A DNA stretch of 64,000 nt, taken from NCBI GenBank assembly GCA_025642075.2, contig JAODUO010000978.1, positions 46,001 to 110,000 on the forward strand, in the 5' to 3' direction. The stretch's first letter is position 1. Every line of letters starts with the position of its first letter. Under the pieces are notes generated by a model. That model worked only from the letters and a program-made list of their open reading frames with translations, was not told the DNA's origin and ran no database searches. This stretch comes from Ridgeia piscesae (taxonomy: Eukaryota; Annelida; Polychaeta; Sabellida; Siboglinidae). This document shows, in pieces, positions 12,801 to 54,354 of the stretch. The position numbers and the translations under genes were made by a program.

Positions 12801-15800
12801 TCTAATTCTTTTGTATGTATTCTACCTATAAAGTTCACTTTTACAATTTTTTACGATAACAAAATGAATCCCAATCGATTGTGAAATACGTTTAAACTTT
12901 GAAGACGCAGGTTGTGTTCGAAAATACGCGATGTTTAGACCTTAGTAATGCCACTGTACTTTGACTGTTCGCCATGTCGTGTGGTACAAATAGAACTGCC
13001 AAAACTGTCCTCTAACTGCTTGCATAGTCGGCATCCCCACTCTTTGACCTGTATTTAAGGGAAATCCAAATAATTGCAAGCTTTATTTGACAGACTATCT
13101 CCGTATTTGACATTCGCCGTTGTGACAGGTCAACATCGGGGAGTTCCGCATAACCTGCGGTGACCTGGATAATTCTAGAGTAACGACGACATTGGTGTGG
13201 ATCCTGTCGCTGCCAAACGTTATAAATTTGATGCAAGGTGTGAATTAAATTTAGTCAGAGAAAGAAATAGAAGGCAGCACAAATGTGGGATGCATGTGCT
13301 AAACGGGATTTTTCTGCGGCAAAATGGAGTGTTTCAGAAATGCAGCTGCACCGTAGATGACAGTGATTCACAAGAAATCAACAAGGCGTCGTTGTGACAT
13401 GCTCAACACATTTTGTCTATTCGTTTTACACATTAGGACAGCAACAATAGTAAGGGAGGCCGCGAAATTCAATGACATTTTTATTTTTGTACCACTCGGC
13501 TATTACTACAAAATCCGAATCGATATCTTAGCTAGTTCACTAGGAAGGTGTCCGCCTCGCGTCTCCGCCTCACGTCGCCAGCAGCAACACCATGCGGAGT
13601 TATGGAGAACTTGCAACTTGTAAACAAGATGGTGATTAGTTTTGACTGATACTGCGAGTCAATGGATTCGGCTGTCACAGATTATATCTAATTGTTGCGT
13701 AGGGAGTGACAATTGATGGAAACTATCTAAAACAACGGTGAATAATTCGACTGTTGAAACTAGTGGCCCGTCAGGCCAGTAAAACATAAAACTGATGGCC
13801 CGAACTGGCCCTGACATGTGTCAGGCCATAGGACTAATGCAGTCGACCCCTGATCTGTCACATGACATAATGACAGATCGTCTGTACAGCTGACACCAGC
13901 TGTATCCACTATACTCATATATATCGCAAGGTGTTATGGTTATATTACTTATATATGCCATAGAAGTCAACTTTTTCCAAATTTGTATTAAACAGTCTTC
14001 AACATAAAATGGCATTTTTAATGTTTTGAAATAGAACTATATCATGGACATGTATCTTTATATACAGTTTTCCTTGTTATGGATTTGCACAGAGTAAGTT
14101 ATGTGCTTTTGCAACCCATGGGTGAATCAATGTGTCATTGTAGCTCTGTTTACGTCATGTATATGTAATATATTTCCACCCACAGAAATGCTACACATTG
14201 AGTGTCACCCGAAAGAGAGATAAAATTGTACCGTCATACCACCTACATGGACACAACCTGCAAAACGTCAGCACAGCAAAATACCTTGGCATAAACATAC
14301 AAGACAACCTGAATTGGGGACTCCACATAGACACCATCACCAATAAGGCGAACAAGACACTCGGCTTCCTCAGAAGAAACCTAAAAATCGGAAACAAGAA
14401 AACAAAAGAAACAGCATATAAAGCCTTTGTCCGCCCAATCCTGGAGTACTCGGCCACTGTCTGGGACCCACACTCTGCAAACAACATAAAAACAATAGAA
14501 AAAGTCCAACGCCGTGCAGCAAGATGGGTTACAAATAGACACCACCAGACATCCTGCGTCAACTCCATCATCGACTCTCTTGCCTGGCCCACACTCCAAC
14601 AACGCCGTAAAAAGCTCGACTTGAAATGTTTTACAAATTTCACCACCACCTCATCACCATTGATTCTGAATACCTACCACAGCCAACAGAAACCAGATCA
14701 AGCCACAGAAAGAACAACACACACAGCTACAATATCCCCTACTGCAGGACACAGTACAGACAGATGTCATTCTTCCCCCGGACCATCCCCGAATGGAACA
14801 GCCTGCCCCAGGAAATAGTGGCAGCCAAGTCCCTGGACTGTTTCAAGTCCAGGCTTGCTGCCCACCTGTAACCAGACAGACCACCCCTCCCCTTCCCCCT
14901 CCCCTCTTATTTCTTATGTCTACTACCCCCATCTACTATGTCACACACCCTTTCACTACATTTCAGAAGTGTCTACTGCAACCTCCACAAATCAAGCATA
15001 ATCATCAAAACATTGATGTTGGCTGATTAATAGAAGAAGAAGAAGAAGATATATATATAACTATTTATATATATTATCTATATAAATACATTATATATCT
15101 ATATAATATTCTCAAGTTAAGATGTGTATATTACAACAGAATGGCTCCATTGCCATGCCAGCCCCAATTATCCTGCCAACTTCTTTATTATGGAAAATGA
15201 GCATGGTCAAACAAAAGGGCACCCTTACAAAATAAACAAATTACATTGTAGGCTTCATCTAAGAATGTACTCTTTCACTCAAAGGATAGAACTTTAATGG
15301 TTGGAATAGACTTCCTAGAAGTATAGTTATGTCCGCCAGCATCAACCAATTTAAGCCTAAGGGTCACGTTGACAAGTATCTTGAGTCAGTGATTGACTTC
15401 CCTCCTCGACCAAGTAGTAAAAGAGGATTCAAGATCAACCAAGGAATCTCATGACCCATTTGTCACCCTGTGCAGCAGCATTTGCAACGTATTTGCCCCT
15501 ATATTAATTATGTTGACAAAATCACTCAGACATGCTGTTCAGTGCAATCCCCCCATATATACACGTTATGAAGACCCCATCCTGAGTGACACGTTAAGCA
15601 TGTGGACAACAGCAATGAAAAACAATTTCCATAATAGATGCAACTGCCGGGAAGGAGTTTTGTGTTGAACATCACAAAACATCTGGCTTAATACTGTGTT
15701 GTACTGAGATCGTAACGAAAATTCAAGACCAGAAGTCATATATTGTTTTATAACAATTTCCTTCTGCCGGGCCCTGGTTATGTATAACATTTCGTTGTTT

Positions 15801-16207
15801 TGGAAATCCCTTTTTGCAAGCAACTAGGTATGGGTCGAATGGTTATAAAGTTTCCCTCTGTTTCTGTGAGATTTACAACCTTGCTAAATAAAGCAACTAC
15901 ACGGTCTACGTGTTCGACGACGAAACATGAATCACAAATAGCATTTCGCTTCCAAAACCAAATCAAATGCTGAAGAAAAATAAGTCGAGCCGAAGAAGAC
16001 GGTATATTTGGCATGTTTACCTGCGGCAAAATGTAAAGGCGATGAACGCCTTCCCGTTGTATCTTTGGCATTGACACTTTGCGGCGAAACCAACTTTTTT
16101 ACTTTACTCAGATCTCCATTTCTGCAGGCTTCAAATAATTCTCTCCCAGCCTCATTTTCTGACTGAGACGTTTCACCAAGCGCCAACGAACGGCGACCAG
16201 TCGCCAT
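534..16207 (-). CDS. TNKS: Tankyrase, N-terminal 578 residues in 14 exons (3' part beyond left edge)
   Basis: Tankyrases (PARP5) are poly-ADP-ribosyltransferases. They recruit clients such as Axin and TRF1 through ankyrin repeat clusters (ARCs) and modify them with a C-terminal PARP domain, acting in Wnt signalling, at telomeres and at spindle poles. The joined exons, in coding order, are 16207-16021, 11907-11683, 11445-11350, 10838-10726, 10300-10206, 9397-9331, 8823-8637, 8096-7975, 4472-4381, 3739-3661, 3123-2952, 2078-1999, 1212-1061 and 600-534. They sum to 1734 nt with no stop and consistent phases. Landmarks are [10 protein letters not shown] and SSPLHFAAG (exon 1), [20 protein letters not shown] (exon 2), SARSGNEEK (exon 4), [20 protein letters not shown] (exon 7) and [12 protein letters not shown] (exons 6 and 14). 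ARC I spans exons 1-3, ARC II exons 4-7, ARC III exons 8-11, and ARC IV begins in exon 12. Only about 25 residues precede the first repeat, so the His/Pro/Ser-rich leader of vertebrate TNKS1 is absent and the N-terminus is TNKS2-like. ARC V, SAM and PARP domains are not in the window. Confidence 0.97.
1061..1212 (-). CDS. TNKS: Tankyrase exon 13
   Basis: Residues 506-555 plus two bases: [40 protein letters not shown], then [10 protein letters not shown]. The acceptor is TTGCAG and the donor GTAGGT. FAGGYNR replaces the near-invariant FAAGYNR of this repeat. Confidence 0.94.
1546..1832 (+). repeat. Dispersed repeat family A, copy 1
   Basis: Carries repeated GGACGGGTAAAA words near 1575-1625 and ends with GTGTCCACCAAAATGTGTGA near 1773. 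A second copy at 60248-60523 has both halves in the same order, and a shorter relative lies at 46689-46770. A further fragment is at about 1283-1352. It probably represents a non-autonomous transposon; no coding is seen. Confidence 0.6.
1850..1897 (-). repeat. Perfect 20-bp hairpin
   Basis: Arms 1850-1869 and 1878-1897 are perfectly complementary, with an 8-base loop (1870-1877). The arm is TATGACATGATGCGTCACCT. It lies in tankyrase intron 12 just after dispersed repeat copy 1, so it could be part of that element. Confidence 0.85.
1999..2078 (-). CDS. TNKS: Tankyrase exon 12
   Basis: Residues 479-505: [20 protein letters not shown], then GDVEVVK, opening ARC IV. The acceptor is TGACAG and the donor GTAACG. 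Confidence 0.93.
2412..2590. repeat. 22-bp minisatellite
   Basis: About eight head-to-tail copies of a unit containing ACACAAGACTGACACAGTGC in tankyrase intron 11. Confidence 0.85.
2590..2940. repeat. Degenerate GACAYNATGTTGACA-type repeat
   Basis: Diverged short units around TGACACAATGTTGACAT, TGATACTGACATAG and variants. It looks like an older, eroded extension of the adjacent 22-bp array and runs almost to the donor side of exon 11. Confidence 0.6.
2952..3123 (-). CDS. TNKS: Tankyrase exon 11
   Basis: Residues 422-478: [40 protein letters not shown], then [17 protein letters not shown], ending ARC III. The acceptor is GCGCAG and the donor [14 protein letters not shown] replaces the usual HRAA motif, one of the less conserved stretches. 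Confidence 0.94.
3661..3739 (-). CDS. TNKS: Tankyrase exon 10
   Basis: Residues 395-421: [20 protein letters not shown], then LKHGAK, an ARC III ankyrin repeat. The acceptor is TTCCAG and the donor GTCAGT. Confidence 0.94.
4381..4472 (-). CDS. TNKS: Tankyrase exon 9
   Basis: Residues 365-394 plus two bases: [20 protein letters not shown], then [10 protein letters not shown]. The acceptor is ACCTAG and the donor GTAAGT at 4380. It belongs to ARC III; the PKRKQV motif is typical of tankyrase at this point. Confidence 0.94.
4700..7260. repeat. 33/34-bp minisatellite, about 75 copies, in tankyrase intron 8
   Basis: The unit is GTGTCCATGTAGCTGATGG followed by CTGGGGAAGGGTGA or CTGGAGAAAGGGTGA. 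The left third is mostly the GGAGAAAGGG form, and the middle and right mostly the GGGGAAGGG form with single-base length variants. All three minus frames stay open for over 800 codons because the unit has no stop on that strand. That is a repeat artefact, not a gene. Units become irregular after about 7240. Confidence 0.95.
7611..7647. repeat. (CACG)n microsatellite
   Basis: About eight uninterrupted ACGC/CACG tetranucleotide copies, flanked by short CA runs, in tankyrase intron 8. Confidence 0.9.
7975..8096 (-). CDS. TNKS: Tankyrase exon 8
   Basis: Residues 324-364: [34 protein letters not shown], then TGDSAL, opening ARC III. The acceptor is GCTAG and the donor GTAAGT. The following intron (4473-7974) carries the 33/34-bp minisatellite. 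Confidence 0.94.
8270..8457 (+). repeat. Diverged intronic duplicate, copy 1
   Basis: Shares words in order with 8838-9047: GTTAAACAC, AACCTATCAGA, GACAGAATAAT, ACTTCTACA, CAGTTTT and AATGAGCAGATACAA. The two copies flank tankyrase exon 7 in direct orientation. They may be copies of one unrecognised element. Confidence 0.55.
8637..8823 (-). CDS. TNKS: Tankyrase exon 7
   Basis: Residues 262-323: [20 protein letters not shown], then [20 protein letters not shown], and finally [11 protein letters not shown] at the end of ARC II. The acceptor is ATCAG and the donor GTGAGT at 8636. It is among the best conserved exons of the gene. Confidence 0.96.
8838..9047 (+). repeat. Diverged intronic duplicate, copy 2
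   Basis: Partner of 8270-8457 with the same ordered words and several short insertions. It lies on the upstream side of exon 7 in the tankyrase reading direction. Confidence 0.55.
9331..9397 (-). CDS. TNKS: Tankyrase exon 6 (67 nt)
   Basis: Residues 239-261: [20 protein letters not shown], then LK. The acceptor is TTCCAG and the donor GTACAC. It has the same length and phase as exon 14. A damaged partial copy lies 283 bp away at about 9636-9690. Confidence 0.95.
9526..9645. repeat. (TAG)n/(CTA)n self-complementary microsatellite
   Basis: A run of GTA/TAG triplets turns into CTA and then TATTACTAG units, so the tract is its own inverted complement and can fold into a hairpin. It sits at the junction between the two copies of the exon-6 duplication. 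Confidence 0.8.
9636..9818 (-). pseudogene. Tandem-duplicated, broken copy of tankyrase exon 6 and its flank
   Basis: The segment repeats 9353-9535 at an offset of 283 bp. It includes the acceptor-side part of exon 6 (GGCCATAGGAGCAGGC matches GACCATAGGAGCAGGC) and about 130 bp of intron nearly unchanged. The copy has lost bases within the exon part, so the frame is shifted, and its donor end is replaced by the TAG microsatellite. It cannot substitute for exon 6. Confidence 0.8.
9811..9930. repeat. (TAG)n microsatellite
   Basis: GTA/TAG triplets interrupted by TTGTTG and AGAAG, about 115 bp, at the end of the duplicated exon-6 flank. Confidence 0.9.
10206..10300 (-). CDS. TNKS: Tankyrase exon 5
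   Basis: Residues 208-238 plus two bases: [20 protein letters not shown], then [12 protein letters not shown]. The acceptor is GTACAG and the donor GTATGT. The phase-2 break inside the Gly after KDK is shared with the exon 13/14 junction. Confidence 0.95.
10457..10592. repeat. Two-copy 68-bp tandem duplication
   Basis: The block starting near ACAATTTAGACTGACAATAT and ending CTAACAACT occurs twice back to back with only a few substitutions. It lies in tankyrase intron 4. Confidence 0.85.
10726..10838 (-). CDS. TNKS: Tankyrase exon 4
   Basis: Residues 170-207: [19 protein letters not shown], then [19 protein letters not shown], opening ARC II. The acceptor is GGTCAG and the donor GTAAGG. It ends in phase 0 directly before STPLHLAAG of exon 5. 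Confidence 0.95.
10941..11016 (-). repeat. 36-bp inverted repeat with 4-base loop
   Basis: Arms 10941-10976 and 10981-11016 pair over 36 bp with one mismatch; the innermost 29 bp are perfect and the loop is TAAG. It lies in tankyrase intron 3, so the pre-mRNA would carry a long stable hairpin. No similar second copy was noticed in the window. Confidence 0.9.
11350..11445 (-). CDS. TNKS: Tankyrase exon 3
   Basis: Residues 138-169: [20 protein letters not shown] followed by [13 protein letters not shown], the end of ARC I. The acceptor is TTTCAG and the donor GTGAGA. The exon is closely conserved with vertebrate tankyrases. Confidence 0.95.
11683..11907 (-). CDS. TNKS: Tankyrase exon 2
   Basis: Residues 63-137, starting [12 protein letters not shown] and ending KIDVCI. 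It contains [20 protein letters not shown] and the TPLHEAA motif, two complete ankyrin repeats of ARC I. The acceptor is TTGCAG and the donor GTACAT. The LIPLHNACS motif is unsplit here, unlike the equivalent motif in exons 5/6 and 13/14. Confidence 0.96.
11942..14180. other. Tankyrase intron 1, exon-proximal half
   Basis: AT-rich intron with no coding homology recognised. Between about 12618 and 13830 GGCCCG-type words recur (ACTGGCCCGAA near 12650, GTGGCCCGTCAGGCCAG near 13763, GGCCCGAACTGGCCC near 13798). They may be the two ends of an old DNA transposon of about 1.2 kb. No transposase domain is readable inside. Confidence 0.4.
14180..15058 (+). mobile_element. 5'-truncated CR1/Jockey-type non-LTR retrotransposon
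   Basis: The C-terminal part of a reverse transcriptase polyprotein: [73 protein letters not shown] and [10 protein letters not shown] frameshift near 14640 moves the ending, [20 protein letters not shown] then [13 protein letters not shown], into another frame, stopping at 14871. A 3' UTR and a (GAA)n tail followed by (TA)n close the element near 15058. It is inserted antisense in tankyrase intron 1 and is not active, since the endonuclease and most of the RT are missing. Confidence 0.85.
15240..15400 (+). mobile_element. Degraded CR1-like C-terminal remnant
   Basis: Frame-broken translation reads like the usual tail of these polyproteins (SFTQRIE, then [17 protein letters not shown] and HVDKYLE). 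It adjoins the previous element but is more diverged, so it is a separate older insertion. Confidence 0.4.
15401..16020. other. Tankyrase intron 1, promoter-proximal part
   Basis: No recognisable element or coding exon. The sequence next to the exon 1 donor is unique and moderately AT-rich. Confidence 0.4.
16021..16207 (-). CDS. TNKS: Tankyrase exon 1 (start codon)
   Basis: Residues 1-62. The ATG at 16207 sits in a strong context (AAGATGGCG) and gives [12 protein letters not shown]. An in-frame upstream ATG at 16231 would add eight residues and cannot be excluded. The exon encodes [18 protein letters not shown] and ends in SSPLHFAAG, the first ankyrin repeat of ARC I. The donor is GTAAAC at 16020, and one base of a Gly codon is carried over the junction. 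Confidence 0.95.
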
Positions 16208-16259
16208 CTTGAATGGCACTGGCATTCTCACGGAAATTAATCGTCAATCGAAGAAGCCC

Positions 16260-16264
16260 ATTGG
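16260..16264 (-). promoter_or_regulatory. CCAAT box, tankyrase side
   Basis: ATTGG on the plus strand, that is CCAAT read toward tankyrase, about 53 bp upstream of its ATG. Confidence 0.35.
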
Positions 16265-16407
16265 ATATTAAACAGCTAACCTGTTATTAATGAACATATA
16301 AATTAAGATATGCATAAAAGTAAACCAAAAACCTGCAAAGCCAAATTTCTGCGCTAAATCTACCTGAATTTAAAATACTTAATAAAAATTGTAGTCAGAC
16401 TTTTAAA

Positions 16408-16412
16408 CCAAT
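16408..16412 (+). promoter_or_regulatory. CCAAT box, Sld5 side
   Basis: CCAAT on the plus strand, about 120 bp upstream of the Sld5 ATG and about 40 bp upstream of the E2F/YY1 core. This is a usual spacing for NF-Y in cell-cycle promoters. Confidence 0.4.
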
Positions 16413-16446
16413 CATTTAGCAACCAACTAAATCTGCCCTCTCGGAG

Positions 16447-16457
16447 AAAATGGCGCC
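16447..16457 (+). promoter_or_regulatory. YY1-like site
   Basis: AAAATGGCGCC resembles the YY1 consensus AANATGGCGNC and overlaps the E2F-like site. A second similar word, AAGATGGCGAC, covers the tankyrase start codon (minus strand, 16210-16200), a placement often seen for YY1 just downstream of start sites. Confidence 0.45.
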
Positions 16458-16460
16458 AAA
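16452..16460 (-). promoter_or_regulatory. E2F-like site
   Basis: Reads TTTGGCGCC on the minus strand, matching the E2F consensus TTTSSCGC. It lies about 73 bp upstream of the Sld5 start codon. GINS genes are E2F-regulated in other animals, so the position makes sense; binding itself is inferred. Confidence 0.6.
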
Positions 16461-16532
16461 AATAATTTTTTTATTTGTTTACGTTTAGTTGTTCGCTTGT
16501 GTGGTTGGTGTAAAACGATTTAGTCTGTTCAG

Positions 16533-49778
<33,246 letters not shown>

Positions 49779-49814
49779 GTGAGTTTCTAATACTTTCAGT
49801 CTGTTCGTTCTGAC

Positions 49815-52800
49815 TTGCCTCTCTTGGCTTCTTCCTTGTGTGTACCTCTCTCGGTCTCTTCCTTGTGTCTGCCTCTCTCAGCCTCTTCCTTGTGTCTACC
49901 TCTCCAAGTCTCTTCCTTGTGTCTACCTCTCTCGGTCTCTTCCTTGTGTCTACCTCTCCAAGTCTCTTCCTTGTGTATACCTCTCTCTGTCTCTTCCTTG
50001 TGTCTGCCTCTCTCAGTCTCTTCCTTGTGTCTACCTCTTTTGATCTCTTTCTTGTGTCTACCTCTCTCAGTCTCTTCCTTGTGTCTACCTCTCCAAGTCT
50101 CTTCCTTGTGTCTACCTCTCTCAGTCTCTTCCTTGTGTCTACCTCTCTCAGTCTCTTCCTTGTGTCTACCTCTCTCAGTCTCTTCCTTGTGTCTACCTCT
50201 CCAAGTCTCTTCCTTGTGTCTACCTCTCTCAGTCTCTTCCTTGTGTCTACCTCTCTCAGTCTCTTCCTTGTGTCTACCTCTCCAAGTCTCTTCCTTGTGT
50301 CTACCTCTCTCCAGTCTCTTCCTTGTGTCTACCTCTCCAAGTCTCTTCCTTGTGTCTACCTCTCCAAGTCTCTTCCTTGTGTCTACCTCTCCGTCTCTTC
50401 CTTGTGTCTACCTCTCTCGGTCTCTTCCTTGTGTCTACCTCTCTCGGTCTCTTCCTTGTGTCTACCTCTCTCGGTCTCTTCCTTGTGTCTACCTCTCTCG
50501 GTCTCTTCCTTGTGTCTACCTCTCTCTGGTCTCTTCCTTGTGTCTACCTCTCTGGTCTCTTCCTTGTGTCTACCTCTCTCGGTCTCTTCCTTGTGTCTAC
50601 CTCTCTCGGTCTCTTCCTTGTGTCTACCTCTCTCGGTCTCTTCCTTGTGTCTACCTCTCTCGGTCTCTTCCTTGTGTCTACCTCTCTCGGTCTCTTCCTT
50701 GTGTCTACCTCTCTCGGTCTCTTCCTTGTGTCTACCTCTCTCGGTCTCTTCCTTGTGTCTACCTCTCTCGGTCTCTTCCTTGTGTCTACCTCTCTCAGTC
50801 TATTCCTTGTGTCTACCTCTCTCAGTCTCTTCCTTGTGTCTACCTCTCTCGGTCTCTTCCTTGTGTCTACCTCTCTCAGTCTCTTCCTTGTGTCTACCTC
50901 TCTCAGTCTCTTCCTTGTGTCTACCTCTCTCGGTCTCTTCCTTGTGTCTACCTCTCTCAGTCTCTTCCTTGTGTCTACCTCTCTCAGTCTCTTCCTGTGT
51001 CTACCTCTCTCAGTCTATTCCTTGTGTCTACCTCTCTCAGTCTCTTCCTTGTGTCTACCTCTCTCGCTCTCCGTGTCACCTCTGCTTCCTTGTGTCTACC
51101 TCTCTCAGTCTATTCCTTGTGTCTACCTCTCTCAGTCTATTCCTTGTGTCTACCTCTCTCGTCTTTCCTGATCGTCTTTCCTTGTGTCTACCTCTCCGTC
51201 TCTTCCTTGTGTCTACCTCTCTCAGTCTCTTCCTTGTGTCTACCTCTCGTCTCTTCCTTGTGTCTACTCTCTCGCTCTCTTTACCTTCTGCTTCGTGTCT
51301 ACCTCTGTCTTTCCTTGTGTCTACCTCTCTCGGTCTCTTCCTTGTGTCTACCTCTCTCGGTCTCTTCCTTGTGTCTACCTCCCCTCGGTCTCTTCCTTGT
51401 GTCTACCTCTCTCGTCTCTTCTTTGTCTACCTCTTCGTCTTCCTTGTGTCTACTCTCTGTCTCTTCCTTGTGCTACCTCTCGGTTCTTCCTTGTGTCTAC
51501 CTCTCTCGGTCTCTTCCTGGTTACCTCTCTCAGTCTATTCCTGTGTCTACCTCTCGTCTTTCCTTGTGTCTACCTCTCGTCTTTCCTTGTGTCTACCTCT
51601 CTCGTCTCTTCCTTGTGTCTCCCTCTCAGTCTTTCCTTGTGTCTACCTCTCTCAGTCTCTTCCTTGTGTCTACCTCTCTCGTCTCTTCCTTGTGTCTACC
51701 TCTCTCGTCTTTCCTTGTGTCTAGTCACTGTCTACTCCTCGTCTCTTCCTTGTGTCTACCTCTCTCGTCTCTTCCTGGTATCTCAGCTTCTTTTCTATCC
51801 TCGCTCGGTCCTTCGGTCTCTCTGTGTACCTCTCTCGTCTCTTCCTTGGTCTTACTCTCCACCTCTAGTCTTTCCTGTCATCCTACTCTGTTTCTGTGTC
51901 CTTGTCTTCTGTAGTCTGTATTTTGTTTCGTCTTTCTTGTGTCTCCTCCGGGCTCTTCCTGTGTTACCTTCTCGTCTATTCCTTGTGTCACTCTCTTTGC
52001 TTTCGTGTTCCATCTCTCAGCTTTCTTGTGTCACCTCTCTTTTCGTGTCTACCTCAGTCTTTCTTTGTTTCTGTCTCTTCCTGTTATCTCTCAGTTTTTT
52101 GTGTCTACCTCTCTCGTTTTCCTTGTTCACTCTTCAGTTTTCCTTTGTCTCTTCTCGTCTTTCTGTTTTCTTCAGTTACTGTGACTTTTCCCTTGTTCAT
52201 CTCTCAGTCGTGTACGTCTCTCGTCTCTTGGTCTACTTTCATCTTTTTGTTTACCTTCTCGTTTTCTGTTCACTTTCATTTTGTTACTCTACCTCAAGTC
52301 TCTTCCTTGTGTCTACCTCTCTCAGTCTATTCCTTGGTTACCTCTCAGCATTCCTTGTGTCTACCTCTCTCAGTCTATTCCTTGTGTCTACCTCTCTCAG
52401 TCTATTCCTTGTGTCTACCTCTCTCAGTCTATTCCTTGTGTCTACCTCTCTCAGTCTATTCCTTGTGTCTACCTCTCTCAGTCTCTTCCTTGTGTCTATC
52501 ATCTCTTCTGTGATCTCTAGTCCTTGTGTCTACCTCTCCAGTCTTTCCTTGTGTCTACCTCGTCTTCCGGTCTACTTCTTTTGTCTACCTCCCAGTCTCT
52601 TCCTTGTGTCTATCCTTCTTGGTTTCATCTTCCTTGTGTCTACCTCTCCAGTCTCTTCCTTGTGTCTACCTCTCTCAGTCTTTCCTGTGTCTACTCTCTG
52701 TCTCTCTGTGTCTACCTCTTTTTCCTTGTGTCTACCTCTCTCGTCTCTTCCTTGTGTCTACCTCTCTCAGTCTCTTCCTTGTGTCTAGTACTGTCTACCT

Positions 52801-53000
52801 CTCAGCTTCTGTGCTACTCTTCAGTTTCTTGTGTCTACTCTCTAGCTTTCTTTGTCATCTCTCGTCTTTCCGTGACCTTCAGCTACCGTGCTCCCTTTGT
52901 ATTCTTGTACCTTCTCGTCACTATACTCTCTGTCTCCGTCACCTCTCACCCCGTACTGTTATTCGCTTTCTTGCTATCTCACTCGGTCCCCATGTGTACT
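49815..53000 (+). repeat. 27-bp minisatellite, decaying rightward
   Basis: The unit is TCTCTTCCTTGTGTCTACC followed by TCTCTCGG or TCTCTCAG. The array starts about 36 bp after the Sld5 exon 6 donor. It is regular to about 51060, then increasingly broken by deletions, with a second regular patch at about 52300-52500. Long open frames across it are artefacts. Confidence 0.95.
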
Positions 53001-53039
53001 TCTCGGGTCATATCCTCAACGTGATGTCCTTTTGAACTA

Positions 53040-54350
53040 ATCAGCATGTAACAAAGTGAAGTCCTAATAAAGTACATTTAATTGTAACAATGTAGTTTAT
53101 CTAAAGTATTTTTGTTTCATTATTTCTGTATCTGGCCGCCAGGGGACCATATCGACGTGTTGAAATCTTTTAACAGTAAGCAATCATGGTGATTCACAGG
53201 CCAGGTCGCAGTCGTGTTCGCATACAAATCTCACTTTTGGATAGTGCGTCAATGCTGACCTCTATAAATTGGAGATCATACAAAGTCGTTTGGAATTAGT
53301 TTTGGATAGATTTTTTGTGGATGTCAGAATTAACACGTTGAATTGTACTTTTACTCTTCAGATATTTTTCAAATGCACTTCTACATTTTATTCAGGTAGG
53401 TTTTTCAACGTACTTCAAAGTAGGTTTGAGGTGGATTGCTTGTACTCTTACTCAAGTACAACATAAAAATAGTTCAGTCAACACGCTCCCTCTCATGCAA
53501 GTGAAGCTGTTATTTCACACAGGTTTTAGTTGCATCTCTGCCCAGTAGGTGGCACCACTGAGTATCAGTCATCTCAGACAGAAGTCATGCGACTGACCAA
53601 GTGTCACTGGACAGTGTCTGTTTTGATGGTTGAGAGCTGGGAAACATCTTAACATGAGATTATATCATTTGATTGGTCTTTATGACATTTTCATTTGTGT
53701 TTGTGCAAATTGTCATTGTTAAAATTCAGCTGTTGTGCAGTGTCATTAAACGAGTAAGATAATAACAACCATCTTGTGATATTGTGAGATATTGATCAGC
53801 ATTAAGTACAAGATACATATAACATGACTGACTATACCATCAAATGTATATTATCAGATTCACGATATAAATCTAAAAAACTGCATTTACACCAATAAGA
53901 CCTTGTCATAGTTAGATGTACATAAAGTGATAAACCAGTCACTTCCTTGTCCACTCAGGTGTGACGGCGACGTTTTAATTTAAAGACAACTTTCTTCGAA
54001 TATCTTAAGTTTCGAATGTGAATATTATGACACTCTATATTCAGGCCTTTTCATGGCAAGACTCATGTTTCAGCGGCCTCGTATAGTTGGTGAGTTGTAC
54101 CTCAACTAGATCACTTCATAACTCTGCTATGGGCTGATTTACTGGCGAGTGTAGAATGTGTCCCGAATACAAATTATCTGGTGTGTACTTTATGGCTCAA
54201 TGAGCCTGTTTGCTGGGCAACTGTATGAAGGAGTGGCAGGGACCTAGGTAAAACCAATACGTATGAATCAGGACTTTGTCTGGATAAATTTATACCGGTA
54301 CAAAATGTCCGGGTAGACATAGTGTGTCCACACAGTCCAGTGTCTAAACA
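53040..54350. other. Sld5 intron 6, unique stretch
   Basis: No recognised repeat. I looked here for the last Sld5 exon and found none: a possible acceptor at 53956-53958 would lead to a stop after about eight residues unlike Sld5. Confidence 0.5.
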
Positions 54351-54354
54351 CGCA

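Larger units (their letters stand above)
16208..16532. promoter_or_regulatory. Bidirectional promoter between tankyrase and Sld5
   Basis: The two start codons are 325 bp apart and face outward, so this spacer must hold both 5' UTRs and core promoters. It has no evident TATA box serving either gene. It contains a CCAAT box on each strand and one GC core overlapping E2F-like and YY1-like motifs. Transcription starts cannot be placed from the sequence. Confidence 0.8.

Noticed and set aside
15393..15668. 91-codon plus-strand frame
   Set aside because: No homology recognised. It begins at the edge of a degraded retrotransposon fragment and lies antisense in tankyrase intron 1.
49815..52788. Open frames of 500-700 codons rich in SLCLPLSVS-like repeats
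   Set aside because: The 27-bp minisatellite has a period divisible by three and no stop. It begins inside the intron directly after the exon 6 donor.
53956..53990. Candidate acceptor for the last Sld5 exon
   Set aside because: In frame it reads only about eight residues to a stop, with none of the expected conserved B-domain ending.
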